Source of the DNA: Gammaproteobacteria bacterium
GTDB lineage: Bacteria > Pseudomonadota > Gammaproteobacteria > Burkholderiales > Burkholderiaceae_C
Assembly (NCBI GenBank): GCA_018828125.1
Contig: JAHJWB010000015.1
Coordinates: 124,001 to 188,000, forward strand
Direction: 5' to 3'
Length of the DNA: 64,000 bases
Below are positions 43,048-51,580 of the stretch, in pieces. The notes below the pieces were generated by a model. That model searched no databases. It was not told the origin of the DNA and saw nothing but the letters and a program-made list of their open reading frames with translations. Each line of letters starts with the position of its first letter. Within the stretch, counting starts at the first letter, position 1. Both the position numbers and the translations under genes were made by a program.

Positions 43048-43803
43048 ATGAACATCGACCCCCGTGAAATCTCCGCCCTGATTGCCGCCCACGCCGATGC
43101 GTCGGCCCAGCCCGCCGTACCGCGCGTGGATCTGTACGTCGGCATCCACAAGGCACTGCGTGCACTGATGGCGCACACGCTTCTGGCTCTGGGCCGCATG
43201 GATGTGACGGACGACGAAGAGTTTTGCAGCCATTGCGAACGCGTGATGGACCTGCTGGACCTGTGCCGCTCGCACCTGCACCACGAAAATAGCTTTGTGC
43301 ACGCCGCCCTTGAGGCCCGCGCTCCCGGCTCGAGCCAGGTACTGGAGCGCGAGCACGGCGAGCACGAGGCCGCCATCACCGCGCTGGCGGCTGGCGTTAC
43401 GCAACTGCTGGGGTGCACCCATGCCGTCAGGCCTGCGGCCACCCAGGCGCTGTATCGGCAACTTGCCCTGTTCATTGCCCACAACTTCGAGCACATGCAT
43501 GCCGAGGAAACCGCGCACAACAGTGCGCTTTGGGCGCATTACAGTGATGAGGAGTTGATGGATATCCACAACGCACTGGTGGCCTCCATTCCTGCGCACG
43601 AGATGATGGCCATCCTGCGCTGGCTCGTGCCTTTCATGTCGCCCCCTGAGCGCACGGCGATGCTGGCGGACATGCGTGCGCACGCCCCTGCACCTGTATT
43701 CACCGCCGTGCTGGACAGCGTTCAGCCGCACCTCACGCCTTATGAGTGGATCAAGCTCATGCGCAGCCTTGATTTGCCCGTCGTGCCAGGCTTGGTGCAC
43801 TAG
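43048..43803 (+). CDS. hemerythrin-like domain protein
   Basis: Protein of 251 residues with a His/Glu-rich N-terminal helical domain: His34, HLHHENSFVH (76-85), EHGEHE (102-107) and HNFEHMHAEE (145-154), spaced as in hemerythrin-type four-helix bundles that bind a di-iron centre. The C-terminal third (about 165-251) is a helical region with LRWLVPFMSPPERTAMLADM and no metal ligands; this two-part layout is seen in other bacterial hemerythrin-like proteins. Probably a cytosolic oxygen, iron or NO-responsive protein. The ribosome binding site is weak. Confidence 0.75.
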   Translation: MNIDPREISALIAAHADASAQPAVPRVDLYVGIHKALRALMAHTLLALGRMDVTDDEEFCSHCERVMDLLDLCRSHLHHENSFVHAALEARAPGSSQVLEREHGEHEAAITALAAGVTQLLGCTHAVRPAATQALYRQLALFIAHNFEHMHAEETAHNSALWAHYSDEELMDIHNALVASIPAHEMMAILRWLVPFMSPPERTAMLADMRAHAPAPVFTAVLDSVQPHLTPYEWIKLMRSLDLPVVPGLVH

Positions 43804-44064
43804 TCAGTGAAACTGAGAAATCGGAGGTACGCCGGTGCTGTACGGGGTGCAGGGCAATTCGCAGGCCGCAGCCAACGCTGGACGCCTGGGCAGGGAATGC
43901 AACGTCGCCCTGCGCCCCGTACAGCACCGGCCCTTCTGGTGAGTGCCTGGCTGGCCTGCATGCGTCGTTGCCGTGCCCGCCGGGTGTGCAACCCGGCTGC
44001 GCCCGCCGCCTAGTCTGCGGGCCAGCCAGACACTCACGTACCGCCGATCTCTCAGATTCACTGG
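43804..44064. repeat. composite palindromic (cloverleaf-like) element
   Basis: Outer arms 43804-43831 and 44037-44064 are inverted repeats (about 24 of 28). Inside are two further hairpins: 43832-43855 with 43907-43930 (23 of 24, arm CCGGTGCTGTACGGGG...), and 43939-43959 with 44017-44037 (19 of 21), plus a small CCGGGT/ACCCGG hairpin inside the second. It has no coding potential and fills the gap between two convergent genes. Confidence 0.8.
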
Positions 44065-44094
44065 CCTGGGCAGATGCCCGGGCCTGCGCTGGGG

Positions 44095-44958
44095 TCAGGC
44101 CTTGAAACGCTTGCGCGTGAGCGCCAGTGCCACCCAGAATGCCGCCACGGTGGTGACCACCAGCACCGCACTGTGGCGCCAGGGGTTGTCGGGCCACTGG
44201 TCCATGAAAAGAGGGCGCACCAGTTCTACTGCGTTGGTCAGCGGCAGCCAGTCAGACAGGGTGCGCACCAAGGCGGGCAACTGGTCGCGCGGAAAGAACA
44301 CCCCGGACAGGAACATCATGGGCGTGAGGACCAGCGTGAAGTAGTACGTGAAAAAGTCGTACCCCTTGGCCAGCGCATTGAAGATCAGCGCAATGCTGGA
44401 AAACATGACGCCCACGAACACCAGCACCGGCCAGGCCACCAGCAGCTTGGGGCTGTGGCTGATGCCCAGCGCCAGCATGACCCCAAGGATGGCGGTGACG
44501 GTGAACACTGCCTTGAAGGCGGCCCACAGCATCTCGGCCAGCACCACGTCGTCCAGGCTGATGGGTGCGTTCATGATCCCGTCCCATGTCTTTTGCACGT
44601 GCATGCGCGAGAATGCCGAGTACAGCGCTTCAAAACTTGCAGCGTTCATCGCGCTCATGCAGATGGAGCCGCTGGCCAGAAAGAGGATGTAGGGCACCTG
44701 GGTGTCGCCACCGGCCGTGGCGACCTTCACTTGGCCCACCAGCGCGCCCATGCCGTAGCCAAAAGCCACCAGCCACATCAGCGGTTCGGCAATGTTGCCC
44801 ACCAGGCTGGGAATGGCCAGCTTGCGCCAGACCAGCAGGTTGCGCATGAACACCGGCCAGCACCGGGTGGAAAGGCTGGGCACACGCCACACGGATGGGT
44901 TGGCGAGGGTCGTATTGGTGTCGGTGGTATCCCCTGCGGGGTTGTAGACGTTGTGCAT
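44095..44958 (-). CDS. nodJ: ABC-2 type permease, NodJ family
   Basis: Membrane subunit of an ABC exporter, 287 residues with six predicted TMs; FFTYYFTLVLTPMMFLSGVF and LPLTNAVELVRPLFMDQWPD are typical of NodJ-like permeases. In rhizobia NodIJ exports lipo-oligosaccharides; outside rhizobia the substrate is unknown, and no nodulation role is implied. The start at 44958 is followed by a variable N-terminus of about 30 residues. The matching NodI-type ATPase gene, normally adjacent, is at 61263-62198 on the same strand. Confidence 0.88.
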   Translation of the reverse strand: MHNVYNPAGDTTDTNTTLANPSVWRVPSLSTRCWPVFMRNLLVWRKLAIPSLVGNIAEPLMWLVAFGYGMGALVGQVKVATAGGDTQVPYILFLASGSICMSAMNAASFEALYSAFSRMHVQKTWDGIMNAPISLDDVVLAEMLWAAFKAVFTVTAILGVMLALGISHSPKLLVAWPVLVFVGVMFSSIALIFNALAKGYDFFTYYFTLVLTPMMFLSGVFFPRDQLPALVRTLSDWLPLTNAVELVRPLFMDQWPDNPWRHSAVLVVTTVAAFWVALALTRKRFKA

Positions 44959-45043
44959 GGGGCTTATTGTGCTTGTGCCGCGCTGGCCTGCGCGCACACG
45001 GCCCTGCGCCGTGCGTGCCGCGGGCACGGCCATTGCTTTCTGC

Positions 45044-46258
45044 ATGCGGATGACCCACAACGTGCTGAAACTCCCCGCCAACGCCCCTGCACTGTGGCAG
45101 CACCGGCTCGGCCTGCTGTTGGAGTCGACGGGCGAAGGGGTGTTTGGCATTGACCTGGCAGGCAACTGCGTGTTCATCAACCGGGCCGGGGCACAGATGC
45201 TCGGCTTCGCAGCCGAAGAGGTGATGGGGTGCAACATGCATGCGCTGACACACCACTCCCACCCCGACGGCAGTCCCTATGCTGACAGCGACTGCCCGAT
45301 CTTCAACGCATTTCGCAACGGCTTGCCTTGCCGGGTCGACACCGAGGTCTTCTGGCGCCGAGATGGCTCGGCGTTTGCCGTGGAGTATTCGAGCCACCCC
45401 ATCCTGGAAGGAGACGAAGTGCACGGCGCCGTGATCGCCTTTGTCGACATCACCAGCCGCAAGCGTGCCGCCGATGAACTGCAACGCGCACACGACGCGC
45501 TGGCCCTCGCCAACGATGAGCTGGAGCAGCGGGTGGCCGCCCGCACGCAAGAGCTGTCGCAGGCGTTGGTGCAATTGCGCGAGCTGTCGGCCTATTCGGA
45601 ACAGGTGCGGGAGGACGAACGCACGCGCATCGCCCGCGAAGTGCATGACGAACTCGGCAGCCTGCTGGTCGCGCTAAAGATGGACGTGAACTGGCTGCAC
45701 AAACGCCTGGGGGAGCAAGGCGAGCGCAGCCCCGAGGCTGCGGGTGACATGCGCATGCAGATGCGCTGTAAATGCCAGAACATGAGCCGCCTCATCGAGA
45801 CTGCAGTGGACAATGTGGGCCGCATCATCACCGACCTGCGTCCCAGCATTCTCGACCACCAAGGGCTGTGGGCTGCGCTGGAGTGGCAGGCGCAGGAGTT
45901 TGTGCAGTCTGCAGAGCTGCACCTGACCTGGCAAATGAACGTGCCTGAGACTTTGCATCTTCCCGAGCCCGCTGCGATTGCCGTGTTTCGCATCTTCCAG
46001 GAGATGCTGAGCAATGTGGGCCGCCACGCGGAGGCCAGCGCCATCGACATCTCCATTGACCTGCAGGACGAGACATTGCAGTTGCGCGTGCAAGACGACG
46101 GTGTGGGTGCTACCCGCCAGGCGCTGGAGGCGCCCACCGCGTATGGTGTGATGGGCATGCGCGAGCGGGCGCGCCAACTGGGTGGGCACTTGCGCATCAC
46201 CAGCGAGCCGGGCGCGGGCTCGTGCCTGCAATTGCTGATTCCGCTGGAGATGTCATGA
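45044..46258 (+). CDS. PAS-domain sensor histidine kinase, NarX/UhpB class
   Basis: Cytosolic kinase of 404 residues with no membrane segments. A PAS domain (about 20-140: LLLESTGEGVFGIDLAGNCV, then EVFWRRDGSAFAVEYSSHPI) is followed by a coiled coil, a HisKA_3 domain with acceptor His in EDERTRIAREVHDELGSLLV, and a HATPase domain (FRIFQEMLSNVGRHAEAS; YGVMGMRERA). The PAS region contains Cys and His residues (MGCNMHALTHHSHPDG; DSDCP) that could bind a cofactor. The start is ATG 45044 or 45050. The stop overlaps the regulator start, and a cyanate operon follows. Confidence 0.88.
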   Translation: MRMTHNVLKLPANAPALWQHRLGLLLESTGEGVFGIDLAGNCVFINRAGAQMLGFAAEEVMGCNMHALTHHSHPDGSPYADSDCPIFNAFRNGLPCRVDTEVFWRRDGSAFAVEYSSHPILEGDEVHGAVIAFVDITSRKRAADELQRAHDALALANDELEQRVAARTQELSQALVQLRELSAYSEQVREDERTRIAREVHDELGSLLVALKMDVNWLHKRLGEQGERSPEAAGDMRMQMRCKCQNMSRLIETAVDNVGRIITDLRPSILDHQGLWAALEWQAQEFVQSAELHLTWQMNVPETLHLPEPAAIAVFRIFQEMLSNVGRHAEASAIDISIDLQDETLQLRVQDDGVGATRQALEAPTAYGVMGMRERARQLGGHLRITSEPGAGSCLQLLIPLEMS

Positions 46259-46941
46259 ATTCCGTTGTTCGCGTCTTGATTGGCGATGACCATCGCATCG
46301 TGCGAGAGGGTCTCAAGCAGGTGTTGGGTGACCCCGCCAACGGCCTGCCGGACATTGCGGTGGTGGCCGAGGCAACACAGGGCGCTGAAGTGCTGGATCA
46401 GGTGGCCGCTTTGGCGGGCGCGCAAGGCCTGGATCTGGTGCTGCTAGACATTGCCATGCCGGGTACGGACGGCTTGGAAGTGCTGCAGGCGCTGCGCAAG
46501 GCGTGGCCTGCATTGCCGGTGCTCATGCTCAGCACCTACCCCGAGCGGCAATACGCCGTGCGCTGCATTCAGATGGGAGCGGCCGGATACCTGCACAAAA
46601 GCGCCGACCCGGACGACATGGTGGCCGCAGTGCGCAAGGCCGCTGCGGGCGGGAGGTATTTGACCGAGGCAACGGCTCTGGCGCTGGCGGGCGCGGTGGA
46701 GCGCACTGGTGTGGTGCGAGCCGCCCAAACAGGTATGACTGTGGGGCTTGATGCGCTATCGTATCGAGAGCATCAGGTGTTCCGCTTGCTGACTGCAGGC
46801 CAAAGCGTGAGCGAAATTGGTGCGCAACTCAAGCTTGCACCCAATACCGTCAGCACCTACCGCGCGCGCATCCTCGAAAAAACCGGCGCCCGCAACGACG
46901 TCGAGCTCGCACTTCTGGCACGCGGGGCGCCCGAAGGCTGA
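46255..46941 (+). CDS. LuxR/NarL-family response regulator
   Basis: Response regulator of 228 residues overlapping the kinase gene by four bases (ATGA). The receiver has DD in RVLIGDDHRIV and phospho-acceptor Asp in DLVLLDIAMPGTDG; the C-terminal LuxR helix-turn-helix includes LSYREHQVFRLLTAGQSVSE and LAPNTVSTYRARILEKTGAR. It is transcribed toward the cyanate operon, whose start is 146 bases downstream, so it probably regulates that operon. This is inference from position. Confidence 0.93.
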   Translation: MNSVVRVLIGDDHRIVREGLKQVLGDPANGLPDIAVVAEATQGAEVLDQVAALAGAQGLDLVLLDIAMPGTDGLEVLQALRKAWPALPVLMLSTYPERQYAVRCIQMGAAGYLHKSADPDDMVAAVRKAAAGGRYLTEATALALAGAVERTGVVRAAQTGMTVGLDALSYREHQVFRLLTAGQSVSEIGAQLKLAPNTVSTYRARILEKTGARNDVELALLARGAPEG

Positions 46942-46953
46942 CTCTTGCCGTTT

Positions 46954-46990
46954 TACAGCCCGTTTTGTAGTGCTGGCCCTACACGCTGTA
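46954..46990. promoter_or_regulatory. nested dyad upstream of cyanate operon
   Basis: TACAG (46954) and CTGTA (46986) enclose TGTAG (46966) and CTACA (46979). The two nested inverted repeats lie about 100 bases upstream of cynA and just after the NarL-type gene; they could be a regulator site or a weak terminator. Confidence 0.4.
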
Positions 46991-47087
46991 GATGCCAGCC
47001 CCACGAAATTACAGGCCGCCCCGCCGCAGCGCACAAACTGGCCCGCGCTTTGCGTAACGCTTGGCACCAACTTCTCCGAGGTGTGCC

Positions 47088-48494
47088 ATGTCTGAATTCT
47101 TCTCGCCGTTTGATGCCGACCGCCCGTTGATGCTCAAGTGCAGCTGTGGTCGCGACCACACTGCTGCCGACCACCAGGCCGAGGTGTCTGCCGAAGCCGC
47201 GGCAGCAACGCTGCGTGCGCGCAGCCTCACCAGCCAGTTCGAGGCGTATAGCAACGAGTTCATTGAAGCCACGCTGGTCAAAGCCATCTTTCCACAAGAT
47301 GCCGTGCGCCGCCGCTTCATCAAGGCCGTCGGCAAGAGCACCGCCATGGCCGCCATCGCCAGCGTGTTGCCCGTGGCCAGCATGCAGGCCATGGCGCAAG
47401 AGAAACAAGGCGCTTTGGAAAAGACCAACCTCAAGATCGGGTTCATCCCCATCACCTGCGCCACGCCGTTGATCATGGCCCACCCGCTGGGGTTCTACCA
47501 AAAGCAGGGCCTGAACGTCGAGGTGACCAAGACCGCCGGCTGGGCACTGATCCGCGACAAGATGATGAACAAGGAGTACGACGCAACGCACTTCCTGTCG
47601 CCTATGCCGCTGGCGATTTCGATGGGCTTGGGCTCCAACGCCATGCCCATGAATGTGGCAACCATCCAGAACGTCAACGGGCAGGCGATCACCCTCGCTC
47701 TGAAACACAAGAACAACCGCGATCCCAAGAACTGGAAGGGCTTCAAGTTCGCGATTCCGTTTGAATACAGCATGCACAACTTTCTGCTGCGGTACTACCT
47801 GGCCGAGGCCGGGCTGAACCCCGACACTGATGTGCAGCTGCGCGTGGTGCCTCCGGCTGAAATGGTGGCCAACCTGCGTGCAGGCAATATCGATGGGTTT
47901 CTGGGTCCGGACCCGTTCAACCAGCGTGCGGTGTACGAAGAAGCTGGTTTCATCCACCTGCTCACCAAGGACCTGTGGAACGGCCACCCCTGCTGCGCAT
48001 TCGGCACCAGCACGGAGTTCATTCAGAAGAACCCCAATACGTTTGCAGCGTTGTACCGTGCCGTGCTCACATCGGCCGCCATGGCGCGCGACCCTGCCAA
48101 CCGCGAACTGATTGCCAAGGTGATTTCGCCCCAGGCGTATCTGAACCAGCCGGAGGCGGTGGTCGCCCAGGTGTTGACGGGCAAGTTTGCCGACGGGCTG
48201 GGCAAGATCCAGACTGTTCCCGACCGCGCTGACTTCGACCCCATGCCCTGGCAGAGCATGGCCGTGTGGATGCTCACGCAGATGCAGCGCTGGGGCTACG
48301 TCAAGGGCGACGTGAACTACAAGCAGATCGCCGAAAAGGTGTTCCTGATCACCGATGCAAAGAAACACATGAAGGCGCTGGACCAAAAGGTGCCTGACGG
48401 TGCGTACCCCAAGTTCAAGATCATGGGCAAGGAATTCGACGCTGCGAAGGCCGCCGAATATGCCGCCAGTTTTCCCATCCGCAAGGTAGGCTGA
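47088..48494 (+). CDS. cynA: NrtA/CmpA-family substrate-binding protein of cyanate transporter
   Basis: Binding protein of 468 residues for a nitrate/bicarbonate/cyanate-type ABC importer. A Tat motif RRRFIKA lies at 74-80 with cleavage after AMA near 103, but 73 residues precede it, including KCSCGRDHTAADHQ, a Cys/His-rich segment at 17-30. The mature part has KIGFIPITCATPLIMAHPLG and IDGFLGPDPFNQRAVYEEAG, as in CmpA/NrtA. GAGG precedes the ATG at 47088. Cyanate as ligand is inferred from cynS two genes downstream. Confidence 0.85.
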   Translation: MSEFFSPFDADRPLMLKCSCGRDHTAADHQAEVSAEAAAATLRARSLTSQFEAYSNEFIEATLVKAIFPQDAVRRRFIKAVGKSTAMAAIASVLPVASMQAMAQEKQGALEKTNLKIGFIPITCATPLIMAHPLGFYQKQGLNVEVTKTAGWALIRDKMMNKEYDATHFLSPMPLAISMGLGSNAMPMNVATIQNVNGQAITLALKHKNNRDPKNWKGFKFAIPFEYSMHNFLLRYYLAEAGLNPDTDVQLRVVPPAEMVANLRAGNIDGFLGPDPFNQRAVYEEAGFIHLLTKDLWNGHPCCAFGTSTEFIQKNPNTFAALYRAVLTSAAMARDPANRELIAKVISPQAYLNQPEAVVAQVLTGKFADGLGKIQTVPDRADFDPMPWQSMAVWMLTQMQRWGYVKGDVNYKQIAEKVFLITDAKKHMKALDQKVPDGAYPKFKIMGKEFDAAKAAEYAASFPIRKVG

Positions 48495-48495
48495 C

Positions 48496-49362
48496 ATGAA
48501 CAGCGCGCGCAACCTCAACGTTCGGGCCGGAGTCCTGTCGGTCCTGATCCTGCTGGTGTTGCTGGGTATCTGGTATGCCGCCACTGCCAGCTCTGGACCG
48601 GCGAACTCTTTGGCCGGGATGACGGCCGAGCAGATTGAGTACGCCAAGATGATGGGCAAGGACCCGGGCACCACCAAAAGCGACGGCTTTCCCACATTGG
48701 CCGACATGGGGACCACCGCATGGGGGCACTTGTCCAATCCGTTTTATGACAACGGACCCAACGACAAAGGCGTGGCACTGCAGTTGGGGTATTCGCTAGG
48801 GCGCGTGGCCCTGGGTTTTGGCCTGGCATGCCTGGTGGCGATACCGCTCGGCTTCATCATCGGCATGTCGCCGCTGCTGCGCCGCGCGTTCGACCCGTTC
48901 ATCCAGGTCTTGAAGCCCATCAGCCCGCTTGCCTGGATGCCGCTGGCGCTCTACACCATCAAGGACTCGTCGATCTCGGGCATCTTCGTGATCTTCATTT
49001 GTTCGGTGTGGCCCATGCTGGTGAACACGGCGTTTGGTGTGGCCTCGGTCAAGCGCGAGTGGCTCAACGTGTCGGCCACGCTGCAGGTCAACCCGCTGCG
49101 CAAGGCCTTCCTGGTGATCCTGCCAGCTGCAGCACCCACCATCCTCACGGGCATGCGCATCAGCATGGGCATTGCCTGGCTGGTGATCGTGGCCGCCGAG
49201 ATGCTGGTGGGCGGCACGGGCATTGGCTACTTCGTTTGGAACGAATGGAACAACCTGTCGCTCACCAACGTGATCTTCGCCATCCTGGTCATTGGCGTGG
49301 TGGGCATGTTGCTGGACCTGGCCTTTGGCCAGTTGCAGAAGGCGGTGACCTATGTGGAGTGA
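48496..49362 (+). CDS. cynB: ABC transporter permease, NrtB/CynB family
   Basis: Inner-membrane permease of 288 residues. TM1 (VLSVLILLVLLGIWYAAT) is followed by a periplasmic loop with MTAEQIEYAKMMGKDPGTTK, then the BPD_transp_1 domain; the EAA-type coupling loop reads EWLNVSATLQVNPLRKAFLV. It starts one base after the cynA stop and overlaps the ATPase gene by 11 bases, so the subunits are translationally linked. Confidence 0.9.
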   Translation: MNSARNLNVRAGVLSVLILLVLLGIWYAATASSGPANSLAGMTAEQIEYAKMMGKDPGTTKSDGFPTLADMGTTAWGHLSNPFYDNGPNDKGVALQLGYSLGRVALGFGLACLVAIPLGFIIGMSPLLRRAFDPFIQVLKPISPLAWMPLALYTIKDSSISGIFVIFICSVWPMLVNTAFGVASVKREWLNVSATLQVNPLRKAFLVILPAAAPTILTGMRISMGIAWLVIVAAEMLVGGTGIGYFVWNEWNNLSLTNVIFAILVIGVVGMLLDLAFGQLQKAVTYVE

Positions 49363-50233
49363 CGTAACCCAGCGCGCCGCGGCAGCAACACCTGATGCCC
49401 CCGATGCAAGCGGCTCGCCGCAACGAAAGGCTTCTTCCGTGAACGGTTTTCTTCAAATCGAACGGCTCAGCAAAGCCTACGTTCCCGGCAAGCCCGTCTT
49501 TGCCGATGTGTCGTTTGTGCTGGACAAAGGTGAGTTCGTTTGCATCATCGGCCATTCTGGCTGCGGCAAGACAACCATCCTGAACGTGCTAGCGGGGCTC
49601 GATACCGCTACATCGGGCAACGTCATCATGGACGGGCGCGAGATCTCGGGGCCCAGCCTGGATCGTGGCGTGGTGTTCCAGAGCCACGCCCTCATGCCAT
49701 GGCTCACCGTGCGCCAGAACATCGCTTTTGCCGTCAAGTCGCGCTGGCCCGATTGGAAGAGCACCCAGGTCACTGCGCATGTCGAGAAGTTCGTCGCGTT
49801 GGTGGGTTTGTCACCCGCCATCGACAAGAAGCCTTCGCAGCTGTCAGGCGGCATGAAGCAGCGCGTGGGCATTGCGCGCGCGTTTTCCATCCAGCCCAAG
49901 ATGCTGCTGCTCGACGAGCCTTTTGGTGCGCTGGATGCGCTCACGCGGGGCACCATCCAGGATGAACTGATGGCCATCGTGCGGCAGACGCAGCAGACGG
50001 TGTTCATGATCACCCACGACGTGGACGAAGCCATTTTGCTGGCCGACCGCATCTTGCTGATGAGCAATGGAAACGAAACCCCCGACGGCTATCGCCCCGG
50101 TGGCATTGCCGAAGTGGTCGTCAACCCACTGCCGCGAGACCGCACCCGCGCCAGCCTCCACCACCTGGATGGCTACTACGCGCTGCGCAACCACATCGTC
50201 GACTTCCTGGTAACACGCGCAAAAGCCCACTGA
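49352..50233 (+). CDS. cynD: ABC transporter ATP-binding protein, NrtD/CynD family
   Basis: ATPase of 293 residues. Walker A GHSGCGKTT is near 69-77, signature LSGGMKQRVGIARAF near 158-172, Walker B MLLLDEPFGALDALTR next and the switch His in MITHDVDEAI. An N-terminal Pro/Ala/Ser extension of about 30 residues is encoded within the overlap with cynB; an internal start at GTG 49440 (VNGFLQIERL) would give the usual N-terminus, so the true start is uncertain. Confidence 0.9.
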   Translation: MWSDVTQRAAAATPDAPDASGSPQRKASSVNGFLQIERLSKAYVPGKPVFADVSFVLDKGEFVCIIGHSGCGKTTILNVLAGLDTATSGNVIMDGREISGPSLDRGVVFQSHALMPWLTVRQNIAFAVKSRWPDWKSTQVTAHVEKFVALVGLSPAIDKKPSQLSGGMKQRVGIARAFSIQPKMLLLDEPFGALDALTRGTIQDELMAIVRQTQQTVFMITHDVDEAILLADRILLMSNGNETPDGYRPGGIAEVVVNPLPRDRTRASLHHLDGYYALRNHIVDFLVTRAKAH

Positions 50234-50343
50234 CCCTGCCAGCGAGCAGCCCCGCTGTGCCACCCATGTGAGTGGCAGGGGAGACCGCAGCCCGAATTTC
50301 TCCCTTCGACCCCTTCCCACGTCCAACCCAAGGAGCCATCACC

Positions 50344-50787
50344 ATGAACCGCAACGACGTCACCGAAAAAATCATCAGCACCAAAGTTTCGAAAGGCCTG
50401 CAATGGGATGCCATTGCCAAGAAGGTCGGCCAGTCCAAGGAGTGGACCACGGCCCTGTGCCTGGGCCAGATGACCGCATCGCCCGAACAGGCCAAGATCG
50501 TGGGCAAGATTTTCGGTCTCACGGCCGAGGAGCAGAAGTGGCTGCAGGTTGTGCCCTACAAGGGCTCGCTGCCCACACCCATCCCTACAGACCCGCTGAT
50601 CTATCGCTGGTACGAAGTGGTAAGCGTTTATGGCACCACCATCAAGGAGCTGATCCATGAAGAGTTCGGAGACGGCATCATGAGCGCCATCGACTTCAGC
50701 ATGGATATTCAGCGCGAGGCCAACCCCAACGGGGACCGTGTCAACGTGGTGCTGTCGGGCAAGTTCCTGCCCTACAAGCAGTATTGA
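50344..50787 (+). CDS. cynS: cyanate hydratase (cyanase)
   Basis: Catalyses bicarbonate-dependent breakdown of cyanate to ammonia and CO2 via carbamate. Length is 147 (E. coli 156). The catalytic triad is intact: Arg88, Glu91 (IYRWYEVVSVYG) and Ser114 (DGIMSAIDFSMD), corresponding to Arg96, Glu99 and Ser122 of E. coli. The N-terminal helical domain (about 1-75) supports decamer formation. AAGGAG lies nine bases before the ATG at 50344. Last gene of the cynABDS operon, 110 bases after cynD. Likely supplies nitrogen and detoxifies cyanate. Confidence 0.97.
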   Translation: MNRNDVTEKIISTKVSKGLQWDAIAKKVGQSKEWTTALCLGQMTASPEQAKIVGKIFGLTAEEQKWLQVVPYKGSLPTPIPTDPLIYRWYEVVSVYGTTIKELIHEEFGDGIMSAIDFSMDIQREANPNGDRVNVVLSGKFLPYKQY

Positions 50788-50809
50788 AATCTGGCCGAAG
50801 CCTTGTTCG

Positions 50810-51580
50810 TCAGAGCACTTTGACGGCGCGGCCGATGAACTGGATAGGCCCTGTGGGTTTGCCAATCGGCGAGCCGGTGGGCGGCTCAAGCGTCAGCTCA
50901 AACAATTGGTTAGGCTGCAGTGGCGGCAGCTTGTCCAGCGGGATCTGCAGCGGCTGACCCGGTTTGACCAGGCCCAGCGACACGGGGCCGCTCCAGCCGT
51001 CGGCCTTGGTCCAGAACTCCAGGGCCTTGTCGGCGGGTACTTCCATCACGCCCAGCGGGATCAGGCTGATCTGCTGCGGTGAGCTGGCCTGCACCACCCA
51101 GCCCGGCGCCTTGTCCTGCGGGGTTACCAGCACCACCATGAACTGCGGCGGCGCGGCCACGGGGGCTACGCGAGTGACTAGCACGGCGGCCAGAACGGCC
51201 GCCATAGCAAACCCCGATCCTGCCAGGGCACGCCACAGGCCCAGATGGTTCCACCAGCGATCCGTCGTCGTGACCAATGCGCGCTGGCGAACCTGAGGTG
51301 TCGCAGGTGCGGCCACCGAAGAGGCGCTGGCCGCGTGGATTGAGGTGTCAATGCGCGTCCACAGCGCGGCAGGGGGCGTGACGGGCTCGGCCAGGTGCGT
51401 GAGCGGCAGCAGCCGCGCTTCCCAGTCGGTCACAGACCGCTGCAGTGCGGCGTCGGTGGCCAGGCGTTGCTCTACAGCGCTGCGGGCGGCGGCAGGCAAC
51501 GTTCCCAGCACGTATTCACCGGCCAGCACGTGCAGGTCTTCAGGGTCACGAGGTTTTGGTTGTTGTGTGTGCTGGTTCAT
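50810..51580 (-). CDS. anti-sigma factor, RskA-like
   Basis: Membrane anti-sigma factor of 256 residues. The cytoplasmic N-terminal anti-sigma domain (about 10-95) contains LAGEYVLGTLPAAARSAVEQ; a membrane segment (LAGSGFAMAAVLAAVLVTRV, about 120-140) precedes a periplasmic domain of the anti-sigma-K type with WTKADGWSGPVSLGLVKPGQ. The ATG at 51580 overlaps the sigma-factor stop codon (ATGA). No cysteine-zinc motif is seen, so redox sensing by a ZAS centre is unlikely. Confidence 0.9.
   Translation of the reverse strand: MNQHTQQPKPRDPEDLHVLAGEYVLGTLPAAARSAVEQRLATDAALQRSVTDWEARLLPLTHLAEPVTPPAALWTRIDTSIHAASASSVAAPATPQVRQRALVTTTDRWWNHLGLWRALAGSGFAMAAVLAAVLVTRVAPVAAPPQFMVVLVTPQDKAPGWVVQASSPQQISLIPLGVMEVPADKALEFWTKADGWSGPVSLGLVKPGQPLQIPLDKLPPLQPNQLFELTLEPPTGSPIGKPTGPIQFIGRAVKVL

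Noticed and set aside
46953-48737. Long open frame (594 codons) on the minus strand opposite the cyanate binding-protein gene
   Set aside because: High GC gives long antisense frames; the plus-strand protein has clear family motifs and a ribosome binding site, while the antisense product is low-complexity and His/Val/Gly rich without recognisable motifs.
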